From Streptomyces thermolilacinus SPC6 (GTDB lineage: Bacteria; Actinomycetota; Actinomycetes; Streptomycetales; Streptomycetaceae): a stretch of DNA of 64,000 nt. The stretch is from NCBI RefSeq assembly GCF_000478605.2, contig NZ_ASHX02000001.1, positions 4,789,001-4,853,000 on the forward strand, read 5' to 3'. This document shows, piece by piece, positions 55,348-63,464 of this stretch (positions within the stretch are counted from its first letter, which is position 1; each line of letters starts with the position of its first letter). The translations under genes and the position numbers were made by a program. The notes under the pieces were generated by a model. The model made no database searches and was not told where the DNA came from. It saw only the letters and a program-made list of their open reading frames with translations.

Positions 55348-56868
55348 TCAGCCCAGGTCGCCTTCCGCGGCGCGCTCCGCCAGCCGTACGAGGGTGCGGA
55401 CCGCCGAGCCGGTGCCGCCCTTCGGGGTGTAGCCGTACGGGCCGGACTCGTTGAACGCCGGGCCCGCGATGTCCAGGTGCGCCCAGGTGATGCCCTCGCC
55501 GACGAACTCCTTCAGGAACAGGCCGGCCACCAGACCGCCGCCCATCCGCTCGCCCATGTTGGCGATGTCGGCGGTGGGGGAGTCCATGCCCTTGCGCAGC
55601 TCCACCGGGAGCGGCATCGGCCAGGACTGCTCGCCGACCTCCTCGGCGGTCTCGTGGATCGCGGTGCGGAACGCGTCGTCGTTCGCCATGATGCCGAACA
55701 TGCGGTGGCCCAGCGCCAGCACCATCGCGCCGGTCAGGGTCGCCACGTCCACGATCGCGTCCGGGTTCTCCTCCGAGGCGCGGGTGATCGCGTCGGCCAG
55801 CACCAGCCGGCCCTCGGCGTCGGTGTTGAGCACCTCGACGGTCTTGCCGCTGTACATGCGCAGCACGTCACCCGGGCGGGTGGCCGAGCCGGACGGCATG
55901 TTCTCGGCGAGCGCCAGCCAGCCGGTGACGTTGACCGGCAGGCCGAGCCGGGCCACGGCCACGACCGCGGCGAACACGGCGGCGGCGCCGCTCATGTCGC
56001 ACTTCATGGTCTCGTTGTGACCGGCGGGCTTCAGGGAGATGCCGCCCGAGTCGTAGGTGATGCCCTTGCCGATCAGGGCGAGGGTCTTGGTCGCGTCCGG
56101 GTGGGTGTAGGCCAGCCTGACCAGGCGCGGCGGGTTGTCGGAGCCCGCGCCGACGCCGAGGATGCCGCCGTAGCCGCCCTTGGTGAGCGCCTTCTCGTCC
56201 AGGACCTGGACCTTGATGCCGTTCTCCTTGCCGGCCGCGGTGGCGACGGCGGCGAACGCCTCGGGGGTCAGGTCGTTGGGCGGGGTGTTGATGAGGTCGC
56301 GGGCGCGGTTGACCTCCTCCGTCACCGCGAGCGCGCGCTCGGCGGCGGCCTTGGCGGCCTTGTCGCGCGGCTTCGCGCCGAGCACGATGACCTCGCCGAG
56401 GGGGCCCTTCGCGTCCTTGCCGCGCTCCTGGTAGGCGGTGAAGGCGTACGCGCCGAGCAGCGCGCCCTCCGCGACCGCCGCCACGTCCGCGGCCGCCGTC
56501 ACGGGGAGGGCGAACCCGGCCTTCTTGACGCCGGTCAGGGCGCGGGCGGCCGAGCCGGCGGCCCGGCGTAGCGCCTCGGCGTCGTACGTCTCGTCCTTCT
56601 CGGGCGCCTTGCCGAGTCCGACGGCGAGGACGAGCGGGGCCTTCAGGCCGCCGGAGGACGGCACCTTGGTCACCTCGCCCTCGGCGCCGGACGCGCCGAG
56701 GGTCTCCAGGACGTCGGCGAGCTTCCCGTCGAACGCCGAGTCCACGGCCTCGGCGCCCGGCGCGAGGACGAGCCCCTTGCCGCCGTCCGACGCCTTGGCG
56801 ACACCGACCACGAGGGCGTCGGCGCGCAGCGTCGCGGCACCGGCGGTGCTGAGAGTGAGAGCAGTCAC
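55348..56868 (-). CDS. pepA: Leucyl aminopeptidase (M17 family)
   Basis: 506 residues. Cytosolic dizinc aminopeptidase that removes N-terminal residues from peptides. The signature NTDAEGRLVLADAI is present, preceded by GKGITYDSGGISLKP (metal-binding Lys and Asp) and MKCDMSGAAAV. The N-terminal domain (VVGVAKASDGGKGLVLAPG, in part) is the regulatory domain of hexameric PepA. Minus-strand GTG at 56868. Its start region is divergent from the Agd3-like gene, with about 306 bp between starts. Confidence 0.96.
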   Translation of the reverse strand: MTALTLSTAGAATLRADALVVGVAKASDGGKGLVLAPGAEAVDSAFDGKLADVLETLGASGAEGEVTKVPSSGGLKAPLVLAVGLGKAPEKDETYDAEALRRAAGSAARALTGVKKAGFALPVTAAADVAAVAEGALLGAYAFTAYQERGKDAKGPLGEVIVLGAKPRDKAAKAAAERALAVTEEVNRARDLINTPPNDLTPEAFAAVATAAGKENGIKVQVLDEKALTKGGYGGILGVGAGSDNPPRLVRLAYTHPDATKTLALIGKGITYDSGGISLKPAGHNETMKCDMSGAAAVFAAVVAVARLGLPVNVTGWLALAENMPSGSATRPGDVLRMYSGKTVEVLNTDAEGRLVLADAITRASEENPDAIVDVATLTGAMVLALGHRMFGIMANDDAFRTAIHETAEEVGEQSWPMPLPVELRKGMDSPTADIANMGERMGGGLVAGLFLKEFVGEGITWAHLDIAGPAFNESGPYGYTPKGGTGSAVRTLVRLAERAAEGDLG

Positions 56869-57124
56869 GGTGGTGAAATCTCGCTTCCGTTGAGTCGTTC
56901 GGCGGCCGAAACGCGGGCCCGCCGTGCCCGCCGCATGGTAATTCCGCCCCTCGGCGTGGCGGGCACGAGCCTACGCGCGCGTAGTGGCCTCGCTCACGGG
57001 GGCGGTCGTTCACCCTCAGGAGGCGTCTCTTTCATGTTCTGCGGATCAACTCATGAGAGCTGCGTCACACTGCCTGCAATCGAGCGAGACGGCCGCGTAC
57101 CCGTTTGCATCATCGCCACAGAAC

Positions 57125-57167
57125 CTCCCGATGCGGGCACGTCGCTCGGGAGTACCCGCCAGGGGGG
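57125..57167 (+). promoter_or_regulatory. Candidate pseudoknot in the leader of the deacetylase gene
   Basis: CTCCCGA (57125-57131) pairs with TCGGGAG (57146-57152), and GCGGG (57133-57137), in its loop, pairs with CCCGC (57155-57159) downstream. This H-type pseudoknot ends just before the GGGGGG ribosome site (57162-57167), and CCTCCC at 57124-57129 could alternatively pair with that site. It does not match a riboswitch class I know. Confidence 0.45.
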
Positions 57168-57174
57168 AAAGTCC

Positions 57175-59238
57175 ATGCACCACCACGGAGTCAGGGCACG
57201 AAGAGCCGCCGGGGCGCTCCTCGCCGCCGCGCTGCTCACCGCCCTCGTACCCGCCGCCGGAGCGGGCGCCGCGACCGCCGACACGGCCGTCGCGCCCCGC
57301 GTCGACCTGACCGTCCTCGTCGTGGACGACGGGGGCGGCGCCGTCGCGGCCCTCGCGTCCGAGCTCCGCGCCTCCGGGGTGCCGTACCGAAGGGTCGCGC
57401 TCACCGACCCGGGCCGGCCCGTCATCGACGCCGCGTTCCTCGCCGAGCCGCGTGACGCGGCGACCGGCCGCCCCCGCGCCCGGTACCAGGGCGTGATCCT
57501 GCCGGACGAGGCGCCGGGCGGCCTCGGGGACGGCGAGCGGGCCGCGCTCGCCGCGTACCAGCGGGCCTACGGCATCCCGCAGGTCGACGCCTACACCTGG
57601 GCCCACCCGGGCGTCGGTCTCGACCACACGGACCAGGGCGGCTTCACCGGGGTCCTCGACGGCACCCCCGCCGCCGTCACCGCGGCGGGGAAGGCGGGCC
57701 CGTTCCGGTACCTCGACGGGCCGGTCGTCTTCGAGGACAACGACCCTTCCGTGGACGAGAGCTACGGCTACGCGGGCCGCCCCCGCGAGGGCTACACCAG
57801 CCTCCTGGACATGCCCGTCCCGGGCGGCGGCCGCGCCAGCCTCATCGGCGAGTACGCCCACGACGGCCGCCGGGAACTGGTCGTCACCTTCGCGTACAAC
57901 CAGCACCAGCGGCAGTTCCGCGCGCTGGCCCGCGGCATCGTGGAGTGGCTCACCCAGGGCGTCCACCTCGGGCTCAGCCGCCACCACTTCGCCGTCCACG
58001 TGGACGACGTCTTCGCCCCCGACTCCCGCTGGGACACGGAACGGAACTGCACCCCCGGCGACTTCGACTGCCCCGGCGGCGACGGCGAGGGCCGCCCCCC
58101 GATCCGGATGACCGCCGACGACGCCCGCCACGCCGCCGCCTGGCAGCGGACCGCCGGGATCACCCTCGACATGGTCCACAACGCGGGCGCGGGCGAGGAG
58201 TGGAAGGCCGCCCACGGGGGCAGCGACCCGCTCACCGACCAGCTGCTCGCCGACCGGGCCCGGTTCCGCTGGATCAACCACACGTACACGCACCCGTTCC
58301 TCGGCTGCGTCCAGGACACCTCCACCGTCCCGTGGAAGTGCGCCACGGACTCCTCCGGCGCCACCCTGTGGACGAGCCGCGCCACGATCTCCGCGCAGAT
58401 CCGCGACAACCACGCCTGGGCCGTCGCCAAGGGCCTGTCCGTCGACCGCGCCGAACTCGTCACCGGCGAGCACTCGGGCCTCGCCACCCTGCCCCAGCAG
58501 CCCCGCGACAACCCGAACCTCGCGCCCGCCCTCGCCGACAACGGCGTCCGCTGGACCGGCAGCGACAACTCGCGCGAGCCCGCCCAGCGCCCCGTCGGCA
58601 CGGCCCTCACGGTGCCGCGCCACCCGATGAACGTGTACTACAACGTCGGCACGGCCGCCGAGATGACCGACGAGTACAACTGGATCCACACGAGCCGCGC
58701 CGACGGCGGCAGCGGCGCCTGCGAGACGAACCCGGCCTCCACCTGCCTGCCCGCGCCGCTGGACCCCGCCACCGGGTTCCGGTCGTACATCGCCCCGCTG
58801 GAGGCCCGCATCGCGCTCGGCCACATCCTCGCGGGCGACCCGCGCCCGCACTACGTCCACCAGTCCAACCTGGCGGAGGAGCGGCTCCTCTACCCCGTCC
58901 TGGACGAGGTCCTCGCCGCGTACCGGGGCCTCTTCGCCGACAACACCCCGCTGCTCAACCCCCGCCACCGCGACATCGGGGCGGAGCTGAAGCGCCGCGC
59001 CGACTGGGAGCGCGCCCTCGCCTCCGGCAAGGTCACCGCGTACCGCGTCGGCACGGCGGTCACCGTCCAGGCGCCCGCCGGGACGGCCGTGCCCGTCACC
59101 GCGCCCGAGGGCACGCGGAAGCGGACGCTGCTCGGCATGACGGCCTTCGGGACCCCGTACGCGGGCGCCCGCTCCGCCTGGGAGACTCCGGGGACGTTCC
59201 AGACCACCATCGGCCTGACGCTGCCGGCGGCCACCTGA
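57175..59238 (+). CDS. Secreted polysaccharide deacetylase, Agd3-like (CE18 type)
   Basis: 687 residues. A signal peptide (AAGALLAAALLTALVPAAGAGA) directs export. The N-terminal 250 residues form an extra alpha/beta domain. The catalytic NodB-like core has the metal-binding Asp pair D277-D278 (FAVHVDDVFAPDSRW) and H369/H373 (INHTYTHPFLG). Later segments (VTGEHSGLATLP, VRWTGSDNSREP) fit the deacetylase pattern. This layout, with the large N-terminal domain and HTYTH motif, matches the Agd3/CE18 enzymes that deacetylate galactosaminogalactan in Aspergillus. ATG at 57175 after AGGGGGGAAA. It heads a + strand run with a PelF-type glycosyltransferase, so it should act on a secreted amino-sugar polymer. 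The substrate is inferred. Confidence 0.78.
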   Translation: MHHHGVRARRAAGALLAAALLTALVPAAGAGAATADTAVAPRVDLTVLVVDDGGGAVAALASELRASGVPYRRVALTDPGRPVIDAAFLAEPRDAATGRPRARYQGVILPDEAPGGLGDGERAALAAYQRAYGIPQVDAYTWAHPGVGLDHTDQGGFTGVLDGTPAAVTAAGKAGPFRYLDGPVVFEDNDPSVDESYGYAGRPREGYTSLLDMPVPGGGRASLIGEYAHDGRRELVVTFAYNQHQRQFRALARGIVEWLTQGVHLGLSRHHFAVHVDDVFAPDSRWDTERNCTPGDFDCPGGDGEGRPPIRMTADDARHAAAWQRTAGITLDMVHNAGAGEEWKAAHGGSDPLTDQLLADRARFRWINHTYTHPFLGCVQDTSTVPWKCATDSSGATLWTSRATISAQIRDNHAWAVAKGLSVDRAELVTGEHSGLATLPQQPRDNPNLAPALADNGVRWTGSDNSREPAQRPVGTALTVPRHPMNVYYNVGTAAEMTDEYNWIHTSRADGGSGACETNPASTCLPAPLDPATGFRSYIAPLEARIALGHILAGDPRPHYVHQSNLAEERLLYPVLDEVLAAYRGLFADNTPLLNPRHRDIGAELKRRADWERALASGKVTAYRVGTAVTVQAPAGTAVPVTAPEGTRKRTLLGMTAFGTPYAGARSAWETPGTFQTTIGLTLPAAT

Positions 59239-59635
59239 CCACCGCACGGGCCCGTGTCCCGTGCCGCGCCGGACCACGGCACGGGCTCGCGCGGTGGACG
59301 GATCCGGGTCACGGCACGGGTTCGGAAGGCGCGTCCGGTACGGCTCACCGGCCCGGCTCACCGCGCGGGTCCGGTCCGGGCATCGCACCGGCCGGACCAC
59401 CGCACGGGCCGGCCCGCGAGACTGGTCCGGCACGCCGGTCCGGTCACCGCACGGGCCCGGCTCACCGCACCGGACCGGCCACCGCACCGACCAGGCCACC
59501 GCGCCCGGCCGCACCGCACCGGACCGGCACCGCCGCGACCCGGCCACCGTGCCGGACCGGGTCGCGGCGGGCCGGGCCGGTGCCGAACCGCCGGTCCGCG
59601 ACACCGGTACGACCGACCACCCCGGGGGAAACACC
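59239..59635. repeat. Repeat-rich, GC-saturated spacer upstream of the PelF-type gene
   Basis: About 397 bases almost entirely of degenerate units such as CACCGCACCGGACCGG and CACCGCACGGGCC. It has no credible gene; the frame of the downstream gene is open across it, but the codons read as Arg/Thr/Pro noise. It may separate the deacetylase gene from the coupled genes after it, or hold a promoter. Confidence 0.55.
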
Positions 59636-61165
59636 ATGTTCAGCAGCGGCCGCCATGTCACCCTGCTCACCGAAGGCACCTACCCGCACGTCCACGGCGG
59701 CGTGAGCACCTGGTGCGACCAGCTCGTCCGGGGAATGCCCGAGGTCGACTTCCAGGTCCTCGCCCTCACCGGCAACGGCCGCGAACCGGTCGTCTGGCAG
59801 CTGCCGCCCAACGTCTACCGGCACACGTCGTTCCCCCTGTGGGGCCCCGCTCCCGGCCGCTCCCGGCCCCTCGTCGGCCGGGAGCGCCGCCGGTTCATCG
59901 ACACGTACGAACGGTTCCTCCTCGCGATCCTCGACCCGGCCGCACCCCGCTCCCACTTCGCGGAGGGCCTCTTCGGCCTCGCCGGACTCGCCCGGGAGGG
60001 GCGGCTGCCGGCGGCCCTGCGCTCCGAGGCGGCCCTCAGGTCCCTCATGTGGATCTGGACCATGCCGCACCTCGCCACGGCCGCGGCCCGACCCACCGTC
60101 CACGACGCGCTGACCGCCACCGACCTCGTCGAACACGCCCTGCGCCCGCTCGCCGCCCGCATACCGGACGACTGCGTCGCCCACGCCGTGTCCAGCGGTC
60201 TGGCCACCCTGCCCGCCCTCGTCGCCCAGCACCTCGAAGGCGTACCGTTTCTCCTCACGGAGCACGGCATCTACCTGCGCGAGCGCTACCTCGGCTACCG
60301 CACCGAGCCCCAGCGGTGGCCCGTCAAGGCGCTGCTGCTCGGCTTCTACCGGGAGCTGAACTCCCTCGGCTACCGCAAGGCCGACCTGATCACCCCGTGC
60401 AACCAGTACAACCGGCGCTGGGAGGAGCGCGGCGGCGCCCCCGCCGACCGCATCAGGACCGTCTACAACGGCGTCGATCCGCACGCCTTCCCCCTCGCGG
60501 GACCCGAGCCCGACACGCCGACCCTCAGCTGGTGCGGCCGCGTCGACCCCATCAAGGACCTGGAGACCCTGATCCGGGCCTACGCCCTCGCCCGCGCCGA
60601 GGTCCCCGAGCTGCGCCTGCGCCTCTTCGGCCCCGTCCCGGCGGGCAACGACGACTACCGCGTACGGCTGGAGAAGCTCGCCGCCGAACTCGGCGCCGCC
60701 GACGGCGTCTCCTTCGAGGGCCGTGTCGAGGACGTCGCCGGGGCCTACGCGGCGGGCACGCTCGTGCTGCTCTCCTCCATCAGCGAGGGCTTCCCGTTCT
60801 CCCTCATCGAGGCCATGTCCTGCGGCCGCGCCACCGTCTCCACCGACGTGGGCGGCGTCCGCGAGGCCGTCGGCGACACGGGCCTCGTCGTCCCGCCCCG
60901 AGAACCGGCCGCCATGGCGCGGGCCGTCCTCGCCCTGCTGCGCGACGACGAGCGCCGCGCCGAACTGGGACGCCGGGCACGGCAGCGCGTGGTGGACCAG
61001 TTCACCCTGCGCCGCTCCGTCGACCAGTTCCGGCGCGTCTACCGGGAGCTGGCCGGGTTCCCCGACCCCGAGCCCGTACCCGCCGACCCCGGCGACTGGA
61101 CCCTCCAGCTGCGCCTCACCGACCCCTGGCAGCACCGCGAGCTGGCCACCGAGGGGACGGTGTGA
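59636..61165 (+). CDS. PelF-type family 4 glycosyltransferase
   Basis: 509 residues. The N-terminus LLTEGTYPHVHGGVSTWCDQLVRGMPEVDF (in part) is the PelF hallmark, and PelF is the cytoplasmic polymerase-type transferase of Pel polysaccharide, using UDP-amino sugars. Further blocks are PFLLTEHGIYLRERYLGYR, YNGVDPHAF, WCGRVDPIKDLETLI and the GT4 EX7E motif SEGFPFSLIEAMSCG. No membrane segment. ATG at 59636 after GGGGGAAACACC; the frame upstream to 59261 is rejected because it is repetitive. Its stop overlaps the start of the membrane protein (TGATG), implying coupling. Other GT4 enzymes share parts of this, but the N-terminal motif is distinctive. Confidence 0.85.
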   Translation: MFSSGRHVTLLTEGTYPHVHGGVSTWCDQLVRGMPEVDFQVLALTGNGREPVVWQLPPNVYRHTSFPLWGPAPGRSRPLVGRERRRFIDTYERFLLAILDPAAPRSHFAEGLFGLAGLAREGRLPAALRSEAALRSLMWIWTMPHLATAAARPTVHDALTATDLVEHALRPLAARIPDDCVAHAVSSGLATLPALVAQHLEGVPFLLTEHGIYLRERYLGYRTEPQRWPVKALLLGFYRELNSLGYRKADLITPCNQYNRRWEERGGAPADRIRTVYNGVDPHAFPLAGPEPDTPTLSWCGRVDPIKDLETLIRAYALARAEVPELRLRLFGPVPAGNDDYRVRLEKLAAELGAADGVSFEGRVEDVAGAYAAGTLVLLSSISEGFPFSLIEAMSCGRATVSTDVGGVREAVGDTGLVVPPREPAAMARAVLALLRDDERRAELGRRARQRVVDQFTLRRSVDQFRRVYRELAGFPDPEPVPADPGDWTLQLRLTDPWQHRELATEGTV

Positions 61166-62802
61166 TGAGCGGCTCCCTCTGGCTCACCCCGCCCGGTACA
61201 CCCGTCGGAACACCAGCCGGTACACCCGTGGGCACCGGCGCTTCCGGCGGCGCCTTTGCCGGGGCGCCGTCCGACACCCTGCCGTACGTGCCCCGCCGCC
61301 CGGCCCGCCAGCGTCCCGGGTGGGCCGCCGCCGACCCCGTGGACGAGCTGACGGCCCGACTGGAGGACCTCATCGGCCGGGCCGTCCACCCCGACGAGAT
61401 CGCCGCCGTCCTGGAGTCCGACGGCATGACGGACGACCACATACGGCTCACCTACGGCCGCGAGGACTCCTTCGCCCTCGCGGAGGAGCTCTACGCGCGC
61501 GTGGAGCGCCGCCACACAGGACCGCCCGCCCCGCCCGCCGACCCGTGGCACACCGGGCTCGGCGCGTGCCTGCTGCGCGGTCTCGTCTTCGCCCTGCCGG
61601 GTCTCGCCTACGTGCTGGGGGCGCCGCTGCTGGCAGGGCCGCCCGCCGCGTCCGGGCTGCCCGCAGGGACGGTTCCGCTGCTCGCCGGGGCCGTCACCGG
61701 CTGGGTGTGGAACCAGGCGCTGTCGCACCGCGCGTACGCGTGGCTGGGTCTGGGCGACCGGGCCGCCGCCGCCCGCACGCTGCTCACCGGCGGCCCGCTC
61801 GGCGCGCTGCTGGGCGCGCTCGTCGCCGTGGCGGCGGCCCGGCCGGACCAGTGGGGCGCCGTGGCGTTCGCCGCCGGGCAGTCCCTCTACCTGGCGGCCG
61901 CGACCGCGCTGCTCGTACTGGGGCGGGAGAGGTACCTGTTCGGGGCGCTGCTGCCGCTGGGCGCCGGGGCGGTGGCCGCGCTGTGGACGGCCCCGACGGG
62001 CGCGGTGCGGGTGGCGCTGCTCCTGCTGTCGCTCGTCGCCGCGACGGGCCTCGCCGCCCGCGCGCTGGCCGTGGAGGGCGCGCTGCGGGCGGGCGCGCGG
62101 GCCGGGCGCACCGGGGCGGGCGTACGGCCCGGGAAGCCGTCCGGGCGGCCGGACGCGGGGGAGCCCGGGGCCGAGGAGCGCGGGGCCTGGGAGCGCGAGG
62201 GGCGGCTCGCCGCGCCCCGGCTCGCCGCCTCCCTTCCGTACGGGCTGTTCGGGCTCGGTACCGGGCTGCTGGTGCTGTACACGGCCGTCGGGGACGTGCT
62301 GGCGTACGGTCCTGCCGCCGCCGTGGCCGCGCCGTCGGCGGTGGCGCTGACGCTCTCCATGGGCCCGGCCGAATGGCTGCTGTATCGATTCCGCGCCGAG
62401 AGCCTCGCCGGGCTGCGGGCCGCCACAGGACCGGGCGCCTTCCGCCGCGCGGCGAGCGGCGCCCTCGTCCTGTGCCTGGCCGGGTATCTGACGGTGCTTC
62501 TGGTGCTCGCCGCTGCCGGTACGGCACTGATCCCGGGCGCCCCGGAGCTGGGCGGCGTACGGCTGGTGACGCTGCTCATGATCGGCGCCGTACTGTGGAC
62601 GGCGCTGCTGCTCCAGTCGTTCGGCGCGGTGCCCGTCGCCGCCGTCGTGTGCGCGCTCGCGGCGGGGGCGCAGACGGTGACCCTCGCGACCGGCGCGGGC
62701 GACCCGCGCGCCGTGGGCGCCGTGGTGGCGGGCGCCGCGGCGCTCGTACTGACCGCGCTGTGCGCCGTCCTGCTCGGCCGCGCGACCGCCCACCGGTACT
62801 GA
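61165..62802 (+). CDS. Polytopic membrane protein in the PelG position, possible polysaccharide exporter
   Basis: 545 residues. The N-terminal 90 residues are cytoplasmic (Pro/Gly-rich, then DPVDELTARLEDLIGRAVHPDEIAAVLE in part). About 11-13 hydrophobic segments follow, split by a charged linker (RAGRTGAGVRPGKPSGRPDAG). The size, topology and direct coupling to the PelF-type gene (TGATG overlap) fit PelG, the MATE/Wzx-like partner of PelF in Pel export. No strong motif is visible, so the assignment rests on context. It lies 44 bp before the spherulin-like gene. Confidence 0.65.
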   Translation: MSGSLWLTPPGTPVGTPAGTPVGTGASGGAFAGAPSDTLPYVPRRPARQRPGWAAADPVDELTARLEDLIGRAVHPDEIAAVLESDGMTDDHIRLTYGREDSFALAEELYARVERRHTGPPAPPADPWHTGLGACLLRGLVFALPGLAYVLGAPLLAGPPAASGLPAGTVPLLAGAVTGWVWNQALSHRAYAWLGLGDRAAAARTLLTGGPLGALLGALVAVAAARPDQWGAVAFAAGQSLYLAAATALLVLGRERYLFGALLPLGAGAVAALWTAPTGAVRVALLLLSLVAATGLAARALAVEGALRAGARAGRTGAGVRPGKPSGRPDAGEPGAEERGAWEREGRLAAPRLAASLPYGLFGLGTGLLVLYTAVGDVLAYGPAAAVAAPSAVALTLSMGPAEWLLYRFRAESLAGLRAATGPGAFRRAASGALVLCLAGYLTVLLVLAAAGTALIPGAPELGGVRLVTLLMIGAVLWTALLLQSFGAVPVAAVVCALAAGAQTVTLATGAGDPRAVGAVVAGAAALVLTALCAVLLGRATAHRY

Positions 62803-62846
62803 GCCCGCCCCCCCGACCGGTACTGCGACCACCCCGAGGACCCCGC

Positions 62847-63464
62847 ATGCACCTGCTCGTGCCGTACTACGAGCACCCCGCCGAACGGCCCGCCGAGTGG
62901 GACGCGCTGATCGCGGCCGCGCCCCGGCTGTACGGCGTGGTGCTCAACCCGGCCAGCGGCGCCGGTGACGCGCCCGACCCGGCGTTCGCCGCCGTCGCCG
63001 CCCGGCTGCGCGCCGCCCGCGTCCCGGTCCTCGGGTACGCCGACACGGACTACGGCCGCCGCCCGCACGCCGACGTCGTACGGGACCTGCTGCGCCACCG
63101 CGACTGGTACGGCGCGGACGGCGCGTTCCTCGACCAAGTGGCCACCGACCCCGCCCTGCTGGCGCACTACCGGCGGCTCGCCGTGGCGGCCCGCGCGGCC
63201 GACGCCGCCACGCTCGTCCTCAACCACGGGGCGCCGCCCCACCCCGCGTACCTCCCGCTGGGCGACCTGCCGGTGACGTTCGAGGGGCCCTGGGAGGCGT
63301 ACGCCGGGCGCGACCCGGAGCCGCCCGGCGCGGACCCGTACTGCCACCTCGTGTACGCGGCCCCGGCGCACGCACCGGTCACCGCGCCCGTCCGGTGCGT
63401 CGTCCCCGGGGCGGGGGCACATCCCTGGGGAACCCTCCCGCACGGCTTGGAGCACCGCCCATGA
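62847..63464 (+). CDS. Spherulin-4/GH135-like hydrolase without signal peptide
   Basis: 205 residues. MHLLVPYYEHPAERPAEWDAL, YGVVLNPASGAGDAPDPAF and VLGYADTDYG, then YGADGAFLDQVATDP match the spherulation-specific family 4 pattern shared with the Sph3 hydrolase needed for fungal galactosaminogalactan. The acidic residues at DTDYG and FLDQ are likely catalytic. The chain begins directly in the first strand and lacks a signal peptide or membrane anchor, unlike Sph3 and the hydrolase domain of PelA; it may be intracellular, or exported by another route. ATG at 62847. Its stop overlaps the start of the GH114 gene (ATGA). Confidence 0.72.
   Translation: MHLLVPYYEHPAERPAEWDALIAAAPRLYGVVLNPASGAGDAPDPAFAAVAARLRAARVPVLGYADTDYGRRPHADVVRDLLRHRDWYGADGAFLDQVATDPALLAHYRRLAVAARAADAATLVLNHGAPPHPAYLPLGDLPVTFEGPWEAYAGRDPEPPGADPYCHLVYAAPAHAPVTAPVRCVVPGAGAHPWGTLPHGLEHRP

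Noticed and set aside
56890..57174. In-frame upstream extension of the Agd3-like protein to 56890
   Set aside because: It would destroy the signal peptide placement and overlaps the leader structure; ATG 57175 has an excellent ribosome site.
57060..57174. Leader of the deacetylase gene as a known c-di-AMP or c-di-GMP riboswitch
   Set aside because: The conserved core sequences of those classes that I can recall are not present; only the pseudoknot geometry remains.
59261..59635. N-terminal extension of the PelF-type protein
   Set aside because: The codons are repeat noise, and a strong ribosome site with the conserved N-terminus places the start at 59636.
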